Assembly (NCBI GenBank): GCA_904502145.1
Contig: CAJGDH010000133.1
Location: 1-5,389 of the forward strand
Source of the DNA: an uncultured Eubacterium sp.
GTDB taxonomy: Bacteria; Bacillota; Clostridia; Lachnospirales; Lachnospiraceae
DNA: 5,389 nt
Reading direction: 5' to 3'
This document shows positions 1-5,370 of this stretch, in pieces. The translations under genes and the position numbers were made by a program. The notes below the pieces were generated by a model. That model had not been told where the DNA came from. It saw only the letters and a program-made list of their open reading frames with translations, and did no database searches. Every line of letters starts with the position of its first letter. Positions within the stretch are counted from its first letter, which is position 1.

Positions 1-1
1 A

Positions 2-856
2 GTGGGAACCCGTATGGTAGTTTTTGATATCGGCCATGGTGACCGGTTCGATCCCCCAGGCATGGTCGATCAGGATCTCCCCGTCGATGCCGAAGGTCTT
101 ATAAAACCATTCCTCATCATAGAGACTTCTTTCCGCCACATCCCCCATGGTGTACATATAGGCGTTCTGCAGCCGCCTGGTCTTGCCGGGGCCGACCTGC
201 CAGAAATCGGTGAGGGGCCTGTGGTCCCAGAGCAGAAACTTGTAGGAATCCTCGTTCAGTTCCGCTATCCTGACGCCGTCCTTGTCCGGGGGAGCTCTCT
301 TGGCAACGATATCCATGGCGACCTTGGCCAGGTAGAGGTTGGTCCCGATACCGATGGTGGCAGTGATCCCCGTGTCGGCCAGGACGGACCGGATGATGGT
401 CATGGCCATCACATGGGCGGGATGGACACCCTCTTTTTCCGCCTCCTCAAGATAAGCGTGGAGGTAAGGTGTGCAGTAGATGAAGGATTCATCGATGGAA
501 TACACATGGATATCTTCAGGGGCGGCATAACGGAGGAGGATGGAATAGATCCTGGCAGAGATCCGCTCATACTTTGCCATGCGGGGGACTGCCGTATAGT
601 AGAATACCCTGGTGTGGTGGGCCTTCTCGTAGGCCCGGATGGCCTGCTTGGCTTCAAAAAGCCGGGGTCTGGAAGGAACCCCGATGGCCTTTAAAGCAGG
701 GGAGACCGCCAGACAGATCGTCTGGTCGGACCGGCAGGGATCTGCTACCAGCAGGTTGGCCTTCAGCGGGTCAAGCCCCCTGGCCACGCACTCCACGGAG
801 GCATAATAGGATTTCAGGTCAATACAGATATAGATTTTATCCTGCCTGACCGGCAT
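2..856 (-). CDS. Y-family (UmuC/UvrX-like) translesion DNA polymerase, N-terminal part, cut by window edge
   Basis: The minus strand is open for 285 codons from an ATG at 856 to the left edge without a stop, so the C-terminus (rest of the little-finger domain and any beta-clamp motif) is missing. The start follows a strong AGGAGG site (870-865) at 8 nt. The palm begins with IDLKSYYASVE: D13 is the first catalytic metal ligand and Y18 the expected steric-gate residue. VYSIDESF supplies the second catalytic pair D122-E123. GIGTNLYLAKVAMDIVAK (about residues 175-192) is the conserved palm/thumb block, and FWQVGPGKTRRL (about 218-229) is the helix-hairpin-helix of the thumb. The family inserts nucleotides opposite damaged bases in the SOS response. 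The phrases DPLKANLLVADP, TICLAVSPALKA and LLWDHRPLTDFW point to the Gram-positive UvrX/UmuC group rather than DinB/Pol IV. LexA boxes flank its promoter. Exact subfamily is uncertain because the C-terminus is absent. Confidence 0.93.
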   Translation of the reverse strand, partial: MPVRQDKIYICIDLKSYYASVECVARGLDPLKANLLVADPCRSDQTICLAVSPALKAIGVPSRPRLFEAKQAIRAYEKAHHTRVFYYTAVPRMAKYERISARIYSILLRYAAPEDIHVYSIDESFIYCTPYLHAYLEEAEKEGVHPAHVMAMTIIRSVLADTGITATIGIGTNLYLAKVAMDIVAKRAPPDKDGVRIAELNEDSYKFLLWDHRPLTDFWQVGPGKTRRLQNAYMYTMGDVAERSLYDEEWFYKTFGIDGEILIDHAWGIEPVTMADIKNYHTGSH

Positions 857-937
857 GGCGCTCACCTCCTTTCCGACGGATCACCTGTCCTTTTTTGACC
901 TTCTGCTGACCGCATAAAAAACATCCGGACAGAAAAC

Positions 938-951
938 AGAACATACGTTTG
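938..951. promoter_or_regulatory. LexA (SOS) box 1, downstream of polymerase start site
   Basis: The sequence AGAACATACGTTTG fits the Gram-positive LexA/DinR consensus CGAACRNRYGTTYG at every position except the first. It lies roughly at +11 to +24 of the inferred polymerase transcript, where bound LexA would block early elongation. The assignment rests on the motif and on its position next to an SOS-type polymerase gene. Confidence 0.75.
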
Positions 952-968
952 GATTTTTGTGTAGCTAC

Positions 969-997
969 AATATAGCACAGAGAAATTCAAAAAGCAA
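969..997 (-). promoter_or_regulatory. Sigma-A promoter of the Y-family polymerase (extended -10)
   Basis: Read on the minus strand there is a -10 TATATT (974-969; 5/6 to consensus) directly preceded by TGC (977-975), forming an extended -10. A weak -35 TTGCTT (997-992) sits 17 bp upstream. Transcription should start near 962, giving a leader of about 106 nt before the ATG at 856. The -35 overlaps one LexA box and the start site lies just upstream of the other, so repression is expected to be tight. The weak -35 fits an extended -10 promoter. Confidence 0.6.
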
Positions 998-1008
998 ACA
1001 TATGTTCT
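995..1008. promoter_or_regulatory. LexA (SOS) box 2, overlapping polymerase -35
   Basis: On the minus strand this reads AGAACATATGTTTG, 13 of 14 identical to box 1 in the opposite orientation. It is a near-perfect match to the Gram-positive LexA consensus. It overlaps the -35 hexamer (997-992) of the polymerase promoter, so LexA binding here should exclude RNA polymerase. The centres of the two boxes are 57 bp apart. Confidence 0.75.
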
Positions 1009-1033
1009 GATAAAATTTTGCGCAGTTCGTGGA

Positions 1034-1049
1034 GACAGATCGATCTGTC
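1034..1049. promoter_or_regulatory. Perfect 16-bp palindrome, candidate operator
   Basis: GACAGATCGATCTGTC is a perfect palindrome with no spacer. It ends 16 bp upstream of the -35 of the rightward gatD-like promoter, about -67 to -52 from the inferred start, and lies 25 bp beyond LexA box 2. A two-fold symmetric site here suits a dimeric regulator of the sugar operon, perhaps of GntR, DeoR or LacI type, but no regulator gene is in the window. No T-run follows, so it is not a terminator. Confidence 0.45.
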
Positions 1050-1065
1050 CGACAATGAAAATCTG

Positions 1066-1094
1066 TTGAAAAAAGTTGAGGTAAACGATATTAT
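1066..1094 (+). promoter_or_regulatory. Sigma-A promoter of the gatD-gatZ-like operon
   Basis: A -35 TTGAAA (1066-1071; 5/6) and a -10 TATTAT (1089-1094; 5/6) are separated by exactly 17 bp. Transcription should start near 1101, leaving a leader of about 86 nt before the dehydrogenase ATG at 1187. An alternative -10, TATATT at 1092-1097, would need a 20-bp spacer and is less likely. Confidence 0.65.
1080..1093 (+). promoter_or_regulatory. cre-like site (possible CcpA binding) over the -10
   Basis: GGTAAACGATATTA agrees with the catabolite-responsive element TGWAANCGNTNWCA at 10 of its 12 specified positions; the first T and the C near the end differ. It spans the spacer and most of the -10, a location where CcpA represses. 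Carbon catabolite repression would suit a polyol-phosphate operon. The match is imperfect and the region AT-rich, so chance is possible. Confidence 0.3.
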
Positions 1095-1110
1095 ATTATT
1101 TAGAAGGATA

Positions 1111-1139
1111 TGTCTGCCATGCTCTTCGCATGGCGGGCA
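1111..1139 (+). other. Stem-loop in the 5' leader of the gatD-like operon
   Basis: TGTCTGCCATGC (1111-1122) pairs with GCATGGCGGGCA (1128-1139) around a 5-nt loop TCTTC. This gives a 12-bp stem containing two G-U pairs, with a perfect 7-bp core GCCATGC/GCATGGC. It starts about 10 nt after the inferred transcription start. No U-tract follows, so it is not a complete terminator; it may stabilise the mRNA 5' end or form part of a leader control element. I do not recognise a known riboswitch class. Confidence 0.5.
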
Positions 1140-1186
1140 AGGCCCCGGAGTCAGTTTTAAGAGATGGCTTTAAGAGGAGGTTCATA

Positions 1187-2236
1187 ATGAAAGCGGGAGT
1201 TGTACACGCCAAATATGATATCAGATATGAAGAGATAGAAAAACCTGCAGTTGAAGAAGGAAAGGTACTGGTGAAGGTAAAGTATACCGGGATCTGCGGA
1301 TCGGATGTTCCAAGGGTGAACGGGGATGCCTGCCATTTCTTCCCCAATGTTCTGGGGCACGAATTCTCCGGTACGGTAGCGGAAGTCGGCGAGGGAGTCA
1401 CCTCCGTGAAACCCGGTGACCGTGTGGCCGGAGTGCCTCTGGTTCCCTGCATGAAATGTGTGGACTGCCAGCAGGGCAACTATTCCCTCTGCAAGCATTA
1501 CAGCTTTATCGGTTCCAGGGAATTCGGCAGTTTTGCGGAATATGTACTGATGCCGGAAAGAAATGTGGTTCCATTTGCGGATGAGATCGGGTTTGAACAG
1601 GGAGCCTTTTTCGAACCTGCCACGGTGGCCCTCCACGGACTGCAGAGAGTGCCTTACGAAGGAGGAAAAAACGTGGCCATCCTGGGCGGTGGAACCGTCG
1701 GCCTCTTCACCATGCAGTGGGCGAGGATCTTCGGGGCGAAAAACCTGGTGGTTTTCGACATCGAGGACGAAAGGTTAAAACTGGGCAAGGCTCTGGGAGC
1801 CACAGCCGGGATCAACACCAGGGATGAAGACTTTATGGAGCAGGCCATGGCCATCACCGGCGGAAGAGGCTACGATTACGTCTTTGAGACCGCCGGCAAC
1901 ACGATCACCATGAAGATGGCATTTGCCCTGGCGGCCAACAAGGCCAACATGTGTTTTATCGGCACACCCACCAGAGAACTGACCTTCACGGTGAAGGAGT
2001 GGGAGTACATGAACCGCAAGGAATTCAACCTCACCGGTTCATGGATGTCCTACAGCGCACCTTTCCCCGGAAAAGAATGGGAGCTTGTGGCGCATTACTT
2101 TAAGACGGGGGACCTGAAATTTGATGAATCCCTGATCTTCAAGAAGATACCTTTAAGCAGGATCGCCGATGCATTTGAGATGTACAAGACGCCGGGAACG
2201 GTCAAAGGCAAGATCCTGATCGACAGTGAAGCATAG
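1187..2236 (+). CDS. gatD: Zinc-dependent polyol-phosphate dehydrogenase, galactitol-1-phosphate 5-dehydrogenase-like
   Basis: A 349-residue medium-chain dehydrogenase/reductase, close to the usual GatD length (about 346). The start is the ATG at 1187 behind GAGGAGG (1174-1180) at 6 nt; an upstream in-frame ATG at 1130 lies within the leader hairpin and has no ribosome site. Catalytic zinc ligands appear as C37 (GICGSD), H58-E59 (LGHEFSG) and E143 (FFEPATV). The structural zinc knuckle is C88, C91, C94 and C102. The Rossmann motif GGGTVG spans 167-172, and D191 (VVFDIED) indicates NAD rather than NADP. The segments CGSDVPR, FIGSRE and GSWMSYSAPFPGKEWE closely recall E. coli GatD, which oxidises galactitol 1-phosphate to tagatose 6-phosphate in the cytoplasm. 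It is first in a two-gene operon, 17 bp ahead of the GatZ-like gene. A related polyol substrate cannot be excluded. Confidence 0.85.
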   Translation: MKAGVVHAKYDIRYEEIEKPAVEEGKVLVKVKYTGICGSDVPRVNGDACHFFPNVLGHEFSGTVAEVGEGVTSVKPGDRVAGVPLVPCMKCVDCQQGNYSLCKHYSFIGSREFGSFAEYVLMPERNVVPFADEIGFEQGAFFEPATVALHGLQRVPYEGGKNVAILGGGTVGLFTMQWARIFGAKNLVVFDIEDERLKLGKALGATAGINTRDEDFMEQAMAITGGRGYDYVFETAGNTITMKMAFALAANKANMCFIGTPTRELTFTVKEWEYMNRKEFNLTGSWMSYSAPFPGKEWELVAHYFKTGDLKFDESLIFKKIPLSRIADAFEMYKTPGTVKGKILIDSEA

Positions 2237-2253
2237 AGAAAGAGGGCAGACAG

Positions 2254-3570
2254 ATGGCAGATTATTTAAAGAAGATCGTGCAGATGCAGAAGGCAGGAGA
2301 CCCTGTCGGAATCTATTCTGCCTGCACCGGCAATGAAATTGTTCTGGAAGCGTGCATGAAGCACGCAAAAGCGACAGATACGGTCATGCTCATCGAGTCC
2401 ACGGCCAATCAGGTGGACCAGTACGGGGGCTATACCGGGATGACTCCGGCGGATTTCATGGAGAAATGTAAGGGCCTTGCATCGAAAGTGGGACTTCCCC
2501 TGGACAGGCTCATGCTCGGCGGGGACCACCTGGGACCCCTCACCTTTGCCCACTATGATGAAGACAAAGCCATGGAGGAGGCAAAGGAGCTGATCCGCCA
2601 GTATGTGACGGCCGGTTTTACCAAGATCCATATAGATACCACCATGAAAGTGGCATCCGATGACCCGGATATCCGTCTCTCGGACGAAGTGATCGCCCGC
2701 AGGGGTGCCGAGCTGGCAGAGGTTGCCGAGGAGGCTTACCGCGAGCTGCTCAAGACCAGGCCTGACGCTGTCCATCCGGTCTATGTGGTGGGGTCGGAGG
2801 TACCCATCCCCGGAGGATCTGTCTCGGACGACGTGGAGACCATCCAGGTCACCAGGGTGGAAGATTTCAAGGCTACGGTAGAAGCCTTTAAGAAAGCATA
2901 CGAAGCCCGGGGACTTGAGGAGGCCTGGTCCTATGTGATGGCTGTGGTGGTGCAGCCCGGACTGGAAGAGAAGGATGCCGGATGCACGGAGTATATCCGG
3001 GAGAATGCGGCAGACCTGATGAAGGCCATCAAAGAGTATCCCGCCCTGACTTTTGAGGGGCATTCCACAGACTATCAGACCAAATACAAACTCCGCGAGC
3101 TGGTTGAGGACGGTGTCGGTATCCTGAAGGTGGGTCCCGCCCTTACTCTGGCATACCGGGAAGGCCTTTTCGCCTTATCCTACGCGGAGAAGGAGCTGCT
3201 GAAAGACCACCCGGAAAAGCAGAGTTACTTTATGGAACTGCTGGATACCAAGATGCAGGAGAATCCGAAGCACTATATCAAGCATTATCACGGAACTGCC
3301 GCGGAGATCGCCTACAAGAGAAAATTCAGCTTCTCGGACCGCTGCCGTTACTATTACGCGGTACCGGAACTGAAAGAGGCGGTGAACAAACTGTTTGAGA
3401 ATTTCAGCGGCGGAGTTCCCCTGGGTCTGCTGAGCCAGTTCCTGCCGGTCCAGTACACCAGGGTAAGAGCCGGTGAACTGAAAAACGATCCCAAGGATAT
3501 CGTCATGGACCGTGTCCGTGACTGTGTCGACGAATATCTCTACGGTTCCATGCAGCACAAACTCGGATAA
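2254..3570 (+). CDS. gatZ: GatZ/KbaZ-family protein (tagatose-bisphosphate aldolase non-catalytic subunit, or 4-epimerase)
   Basis: A 438-residue cytoplasmic protein, slightly longer than E. coli GatZ/KbaZ (about 420-426). The ATG at 2254 follows AGAGGG (2241-2246) at 7 nt and lies 17 bp after the dehydrogenase stop, so the genes are co-transcribed. Family blocks seen are GIYSACTGNEIVLEA from residue 19, IESTANQVDQYGGYTGM from 47, LGGDHLGP around D91-H92, IHIDTT with H126 and D128, GSEVPIPGG with E182, and FEGHSTDYQT with H270 and D273. These run along a TIM-barrel-like fold. In enterobacteria GatZ/KbaZ stabilises the catalytic aldolase GatY/KbaY. Other members of this superfamily are metal-dependent 4-epimerases of ketoses or tagaturonate. 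No GatY-like gene is adjacent here, so the exact role is open. Several polar residues in the conserved blocks would suit metal or sugar binding. Family assignment is firm; reaction is not. Confidence 0.85.
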   Translation: MADYLKKIVQMQKAGDPVGIYSACTGNEIVLEACMKHAKATDTVMLIESTANQVDQYGGYTGMTPADFMEKCKGLASKVGLPLDRLMLGGDHLGPLTFAHYDEDKAMEEAKELIRQYVTAGFTKIHIDTTMKVASDDPDIRLSDEVIARRGAELAEVAEEAYRELLKTRPDAVHPVYVVGSEVPIPGGSVSDDVETIQVTRVEDFKATVEAFKKAYEARGLEEAWSYVMAVVVQPGLEEKDAGCTEYIRENAADLMKAIKEYPALTFEGHSTDYQTKYKLRELVEDGVGILKVGPALTLAYREGLFALSYAEKELLKDHPEKQSYFMELLDTKMQENPKHYIKHYHGTAAEIAYKRKFSFSDRCRYYYAVPELKEAVNKLFENFSGGVPLGLLSQFLPVQYTRVRAGELKNDPKDIVMDRVRDCVDEYLYGSMQHKLG

Positions 3571-3589
3571 TCATCAACGGAAAGATTCC

Positions 3590-3650
3590 AATCCCCTCCG
3601 GGGACAGGCCGGACGACCCGTCACGGCTTCCCGGGAGGGGATTTTGTTTT
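3590..3650 (+). terminator. Strong Rho-independent terminator after the gatZ-like gene
   Basis: AATCCCCTCC (3590-3599) pairs with GGAGGGGATT (3634-3643). Inner helices continue the arm: GGGA (3601-3604) with TCCC (3629-3632), and GCCGGAC (3608-3614) with GTCACGGC (3620-3627, one bulged A). The T-rich tract TTTTGTTTT (3642-3650) follows. It begins 19 bp after the gatZ-like stop and closes the two-gene operon. Confidence 0.9.
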
Positions 3651-3659
3651 CACACACTT

Positions 3660-3702
3660 TTCACATAATTAAGATATTTTGTTCATATATTTCTAATATA
3701 GT
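3660..3702 (+). promoter_or_regulatory. AT-rich probable promoter region of the lipoprotein gene
   Basis: The stretch between the terminator and the lipoprotein is strongly AT-rich. It contains -10-like hexamers TATAGT (3697-3702; 5/6) and TATATT (3686-3691; 5/6), plus a -35-like TTCACA (3660-3665; 5/6). No pair has ideal spacing: TTCACA to TATATT is 20 bp. A promoter is required here because the operon upstream is terminated, but the exact hexamers are uncertain. Confidence 0.35.
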
Positions 3703-3707
3703 CGGAC

Positions 3708-3726
3708 CTGTAAAAAGAATTTACAG
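3708..3726. promoter_or_regulatory. Perfect 7-bp inverted repeat, candidate operator or leader hairpin
   Basis: CTGTAAA (3708-3714) and TTTACAG (3720-3726) form a perfect inverted repeat around AAGAA. It lies 5 bp after the -10-like TATAGT and 27 bp before the lipoprotein ATG, near the expected transcription start. It could be an operator or a short hairpin at the mRNA 5' end. No U-tract follows, so termination is unlikely. Confidence 0.4.
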
Positions 3727-3753
3727 CTGAAACTGAAGAAAGGATGAACAAAC

Positions 3754-5259
3754 ATGAGAAAGAAATATATCGCGCTTGCCATGAGCCTGACATTGGGCTT
3801 CTCCCTGCTCGCAGGATGCGGGAGCAATACAGCAGGAAATGAAACGGCAACAACAGAGATCTCCGCGGAAAGCAGTACCGGGCAGAATCAGAACGGCCAG
3901 CCCCCGGAAGGCCAGCCCCCGGAGGGGCAGCCGCCGCAAGGTCAGCCGCCGGAAGGGGCTCCGGAGGGCCAGCCTCCTGCAGGGCAGGGCCAGCAGCCCG
4001 GCGGGGGACCGGGCCAGTCCGCCGGTGTGGACAGCTATGACTCCGTGACAGAATACAAGGAGGACACGGAGACGGACGGAGTGACTTACGAATCAACCGG
4101 GACGGATGAAAATGCCGTTCTGGTATCGGGAGGGGCCGCCGTCGCACTGAATAACGCGACGGTGACCAGGAATTCCTCCGACAGCACCGGAGGAGATAAC
4201 TCCAGCTTCTACGGGGTAGGAGCGGCCATCCTGACCACAGAGGGAACAACAAAGATCAACAATTCAACGATCACCACGGATGCAGCAGGCGGCGCAGGAG
4301 TCTTCGCCTACGGGGACGGCGTGGTCTATGTCACGGACAGTACCATCAAAACCACCCAGGGGACTTCCGGTGGGATCCATGTGGCAGGAGGAGGCACCCT
4401 TTATGCCAAAAACCTGCAGGTGGAAACCAACGGACAATCCTCCGCGGCGATCCGGAGTGACCGCGGCGGAGGTACCATGACGGTGGAGGGAGGAACCTAT
4501 ACCTCCAACGGGACAGGGTCACCGGCCGTCTATACTACGGCGGACATTACCGTGAAGAATGCCGTCCTCACCGCCACAAATTCCGAGGCGGTCTGCATCG
4601 AGGGAAAGAATTCCCTGACCCTCACCGACACGGACCTGACCGGAAATATGCCGGAAAATGAACAGAACGACTGCACCTGGAACGTGATCCTCTACCAGAG
4701 CATGTCCGGCGATTCCCAGGAGGGCAATGCCACATTTTCCATGACCGGCGGAACCCTTACCGCCAAAAACGGCGGAATGTTCTACACCACCAACACGGAG
4801 TCCACCTTCAACCTGGAAAATGTGTCCATCAATTATGCCGATGAGAATGATTTCTTCCTGAAGGTCACCGGCAACAGTAATGCCCGGGGCTGGGGCTCCG
4901 CAGGAGAAAACGGAGCAGACTGTACATTTACGGCGACGGACCAGGAGATGGAGGGAGATATCGTCTGGGATTCCATCAGTACCCTGGACTTCGTCATGAA
5001 GGGGAGCAGCACCTTGAAAGGCGCGGTGACGGATGACGAGTCCAACGCAGGCAGCGGCGGGGAAGGCTATTGCAATCTGACGCTGGAAAAAGGATCCGTC
5101 TGGACCGTTACCGGAAACAGCACCCTGACGAAACTTACCAGCCACGGAACCATCACAGACGCCGACGGAAAGACTGTGACCGTGAAAGGAACGGACGGCA
5201 CCGTCTATGTGAAGGGAAACAGTGCATATGTGATCACGGTGACTTCCTATGAGGGGTGA
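3754..5259 (+). CDS. Surface lipoprotein with GQPPE-repeat linker and predicted beta-solenoid domain
   Basis: A 501-residue exported lipoprotein. The start ATG follows AAAGGA at about 9 nt. The signal peptide has RKK, a hydrophobic core and lipobox LAGC, with C22 the lipidated cysteine. Residues 23-47 are polar and T/S-rich. Residues 48-90 are a Pro/Gly/Gln linker of GQPPE-type repeats, probably spanning the cell wall. From about residue 115 to 455 come some ten to twelve short strands rich in T, N, G and V, each about 20-30 residues apart, such as ALNNATVTRN, KINNSTITTD, YVTDSTIKTT, MTVEGGTYTS, ITVKNAVLTA and LTLTDTDLTG. This pattern suggests a right-handed parallel beta-helix like those of pectate-lyase-fold and adhesin proteins. 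The tail (450-501, WTVTGNSTLTKL onward) looks like a capping beta segment. I see no evident catalytic signature, and function is unknown: adhesion or glycan binding is plausible. It is transcribed alone from its own region. Confidence 0.88.
   Translation: MRKKYIALAMSLTLGFSLLAGCGSNTAGNETATTEISAESSTGQNQNGQPPEGQPPEGQPPQGQPPEGAPEGQPPAGQGQQPGGGPGQSAGVDSYDSVTEYKEDTETDGVTYESTGTDENAVLVSGGAAVALNNATVTRNSSDSTGGDNSSFYGVGAAILTTEGTTKINNSTITTDAAGGAGVFAYGDGVVYVTDSTIKTTQGTSGGIHVAGGGTLYAKNLQVETNGQSSAAIRSDRGGGTMTVEGGTYTSNGTGSPAVYTTADITVKNAVLTATNSEAVCIEGKNSLTLTDTDLTGNMPENEQNDCTWNVILYQSMSGDSQEGNATFSMTGGTLTAKNGGMFYTTNTESTFNLENVSINYADENDFFLKVTGNSNARGWGSAGENGADCTFTATDQEMEGDIVWDSISTLDFVMKGSSTLKGAVTDDESNAGSGGEGYCNLTLEKGSVWTVTGNSTLTKLTSHGTITDADGKTVTVKGTDGTVYVKGNSAYVITVTSYEG
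3895..3981 (+). repeat. Tandem 15-nt repeats encoding the GQPPE linker
   Basis: Consecutive 15-nt units at 3895, 3910, 3925 and 3940 encode GQPPE, GQPPE, GQPPQ and GQPPE. A 12-nt unit at 3955 (GAPE) and another 15-nt unit at 3967 (GQPPA) follow, then a degenerate GQ/PG-rich stretch to about 4011. The first two units (GGCCAGCCCCCGGAA and GGCCAGCCCCCGGAG) differ by one base; later units diverge mostly at third positions. All units are multiples of three, so gain or loss of copies keeps the frame. Confidence 0.85.
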
Positions 5260-5297
5260 TCCGGCGAAAGGATCCGGAGGAAGACGCATTGATCCGC

Positions 5298-5326
5298 TTG
5301 TAAAAACCGAGGGATTAAGATATAAT
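5298..5326 (+). promoter_or_regulatory. Near-consensus sigma-A promoter pointing off the right edge
   Basis: A -35 TTGTAA (5298-5303; 4/6) and a perfect -10 TATAAT (5321-5326) are separated by exactly 17 bp, within an AT alternation running to about 5337. It lies 38 bp after the lipoprotein stop and should drive a gene to the right of the window. Its presence, and no clear terminator in between, leave open whether some lipoprotein transcripts read through. Confidence 0.6.
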
Positions 5327-5370
5327 ATATATATAATTCAGATGATTTTTCAGTATCACGGGAGATATCC

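Noticed and set aside
2..694. Plus-strand open frame of 230 codons opposite the polymerase
   Set aside because: It lies antisense to a frame with clear Y-family motifs (D13, D122-E123, helix-hairpin-helix). It has no recognisable domain and is a shadow of biased codon use.
1130..1186. In-frame upstream ATG at 1130 as start of the dehydrogenase
   Set aside because: It lies inside the leader hairpin with no ribosome site, and the added residues do not resemble the family N-terminus. The ATG at 1187 has GAGGAGG at 6 nt and matches GatD length.
2266..3063. Minus-strand open frame of 265 codons opposite the GatZ-like gene
   Set aside because: It is antisense to a well-conserved family gene, has no ribosome site of note and shows no recognisable domain.
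3895..4017. Tandem repeats considered as a CRISPR array
   Set aside because: The 15-nt units are contiguous without spacers, keep the reading frame and encode a Pro/Gly/Gln linker.
3683..4252. Minus-strand open frame of 189 codons over the lipoprotein 5' end
   Set aside because: Its Arg/Pro/Ala-rich composition is the reverse reading of the GC-rich linker repeats, and the frame runs across the promoter region.
4519..5289. Minus-strand open frame of 256 codons opposite the beta-solenoid
   Set aside because: It lies wholly antisense to the repetitive lipoprotein coding sequence and shows no conserved motif or clear ribosome site.
5256..5296. GATCC/GGATC repeats after the lipoprotein stop as a terminator, and the GGAGG followed by TTG as a small gene
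   Set aside because: The possible stem is only 5 bp (GATCC-N7-GGATC) with no T-run. The TTG frame after GGAGG stops after four codons.
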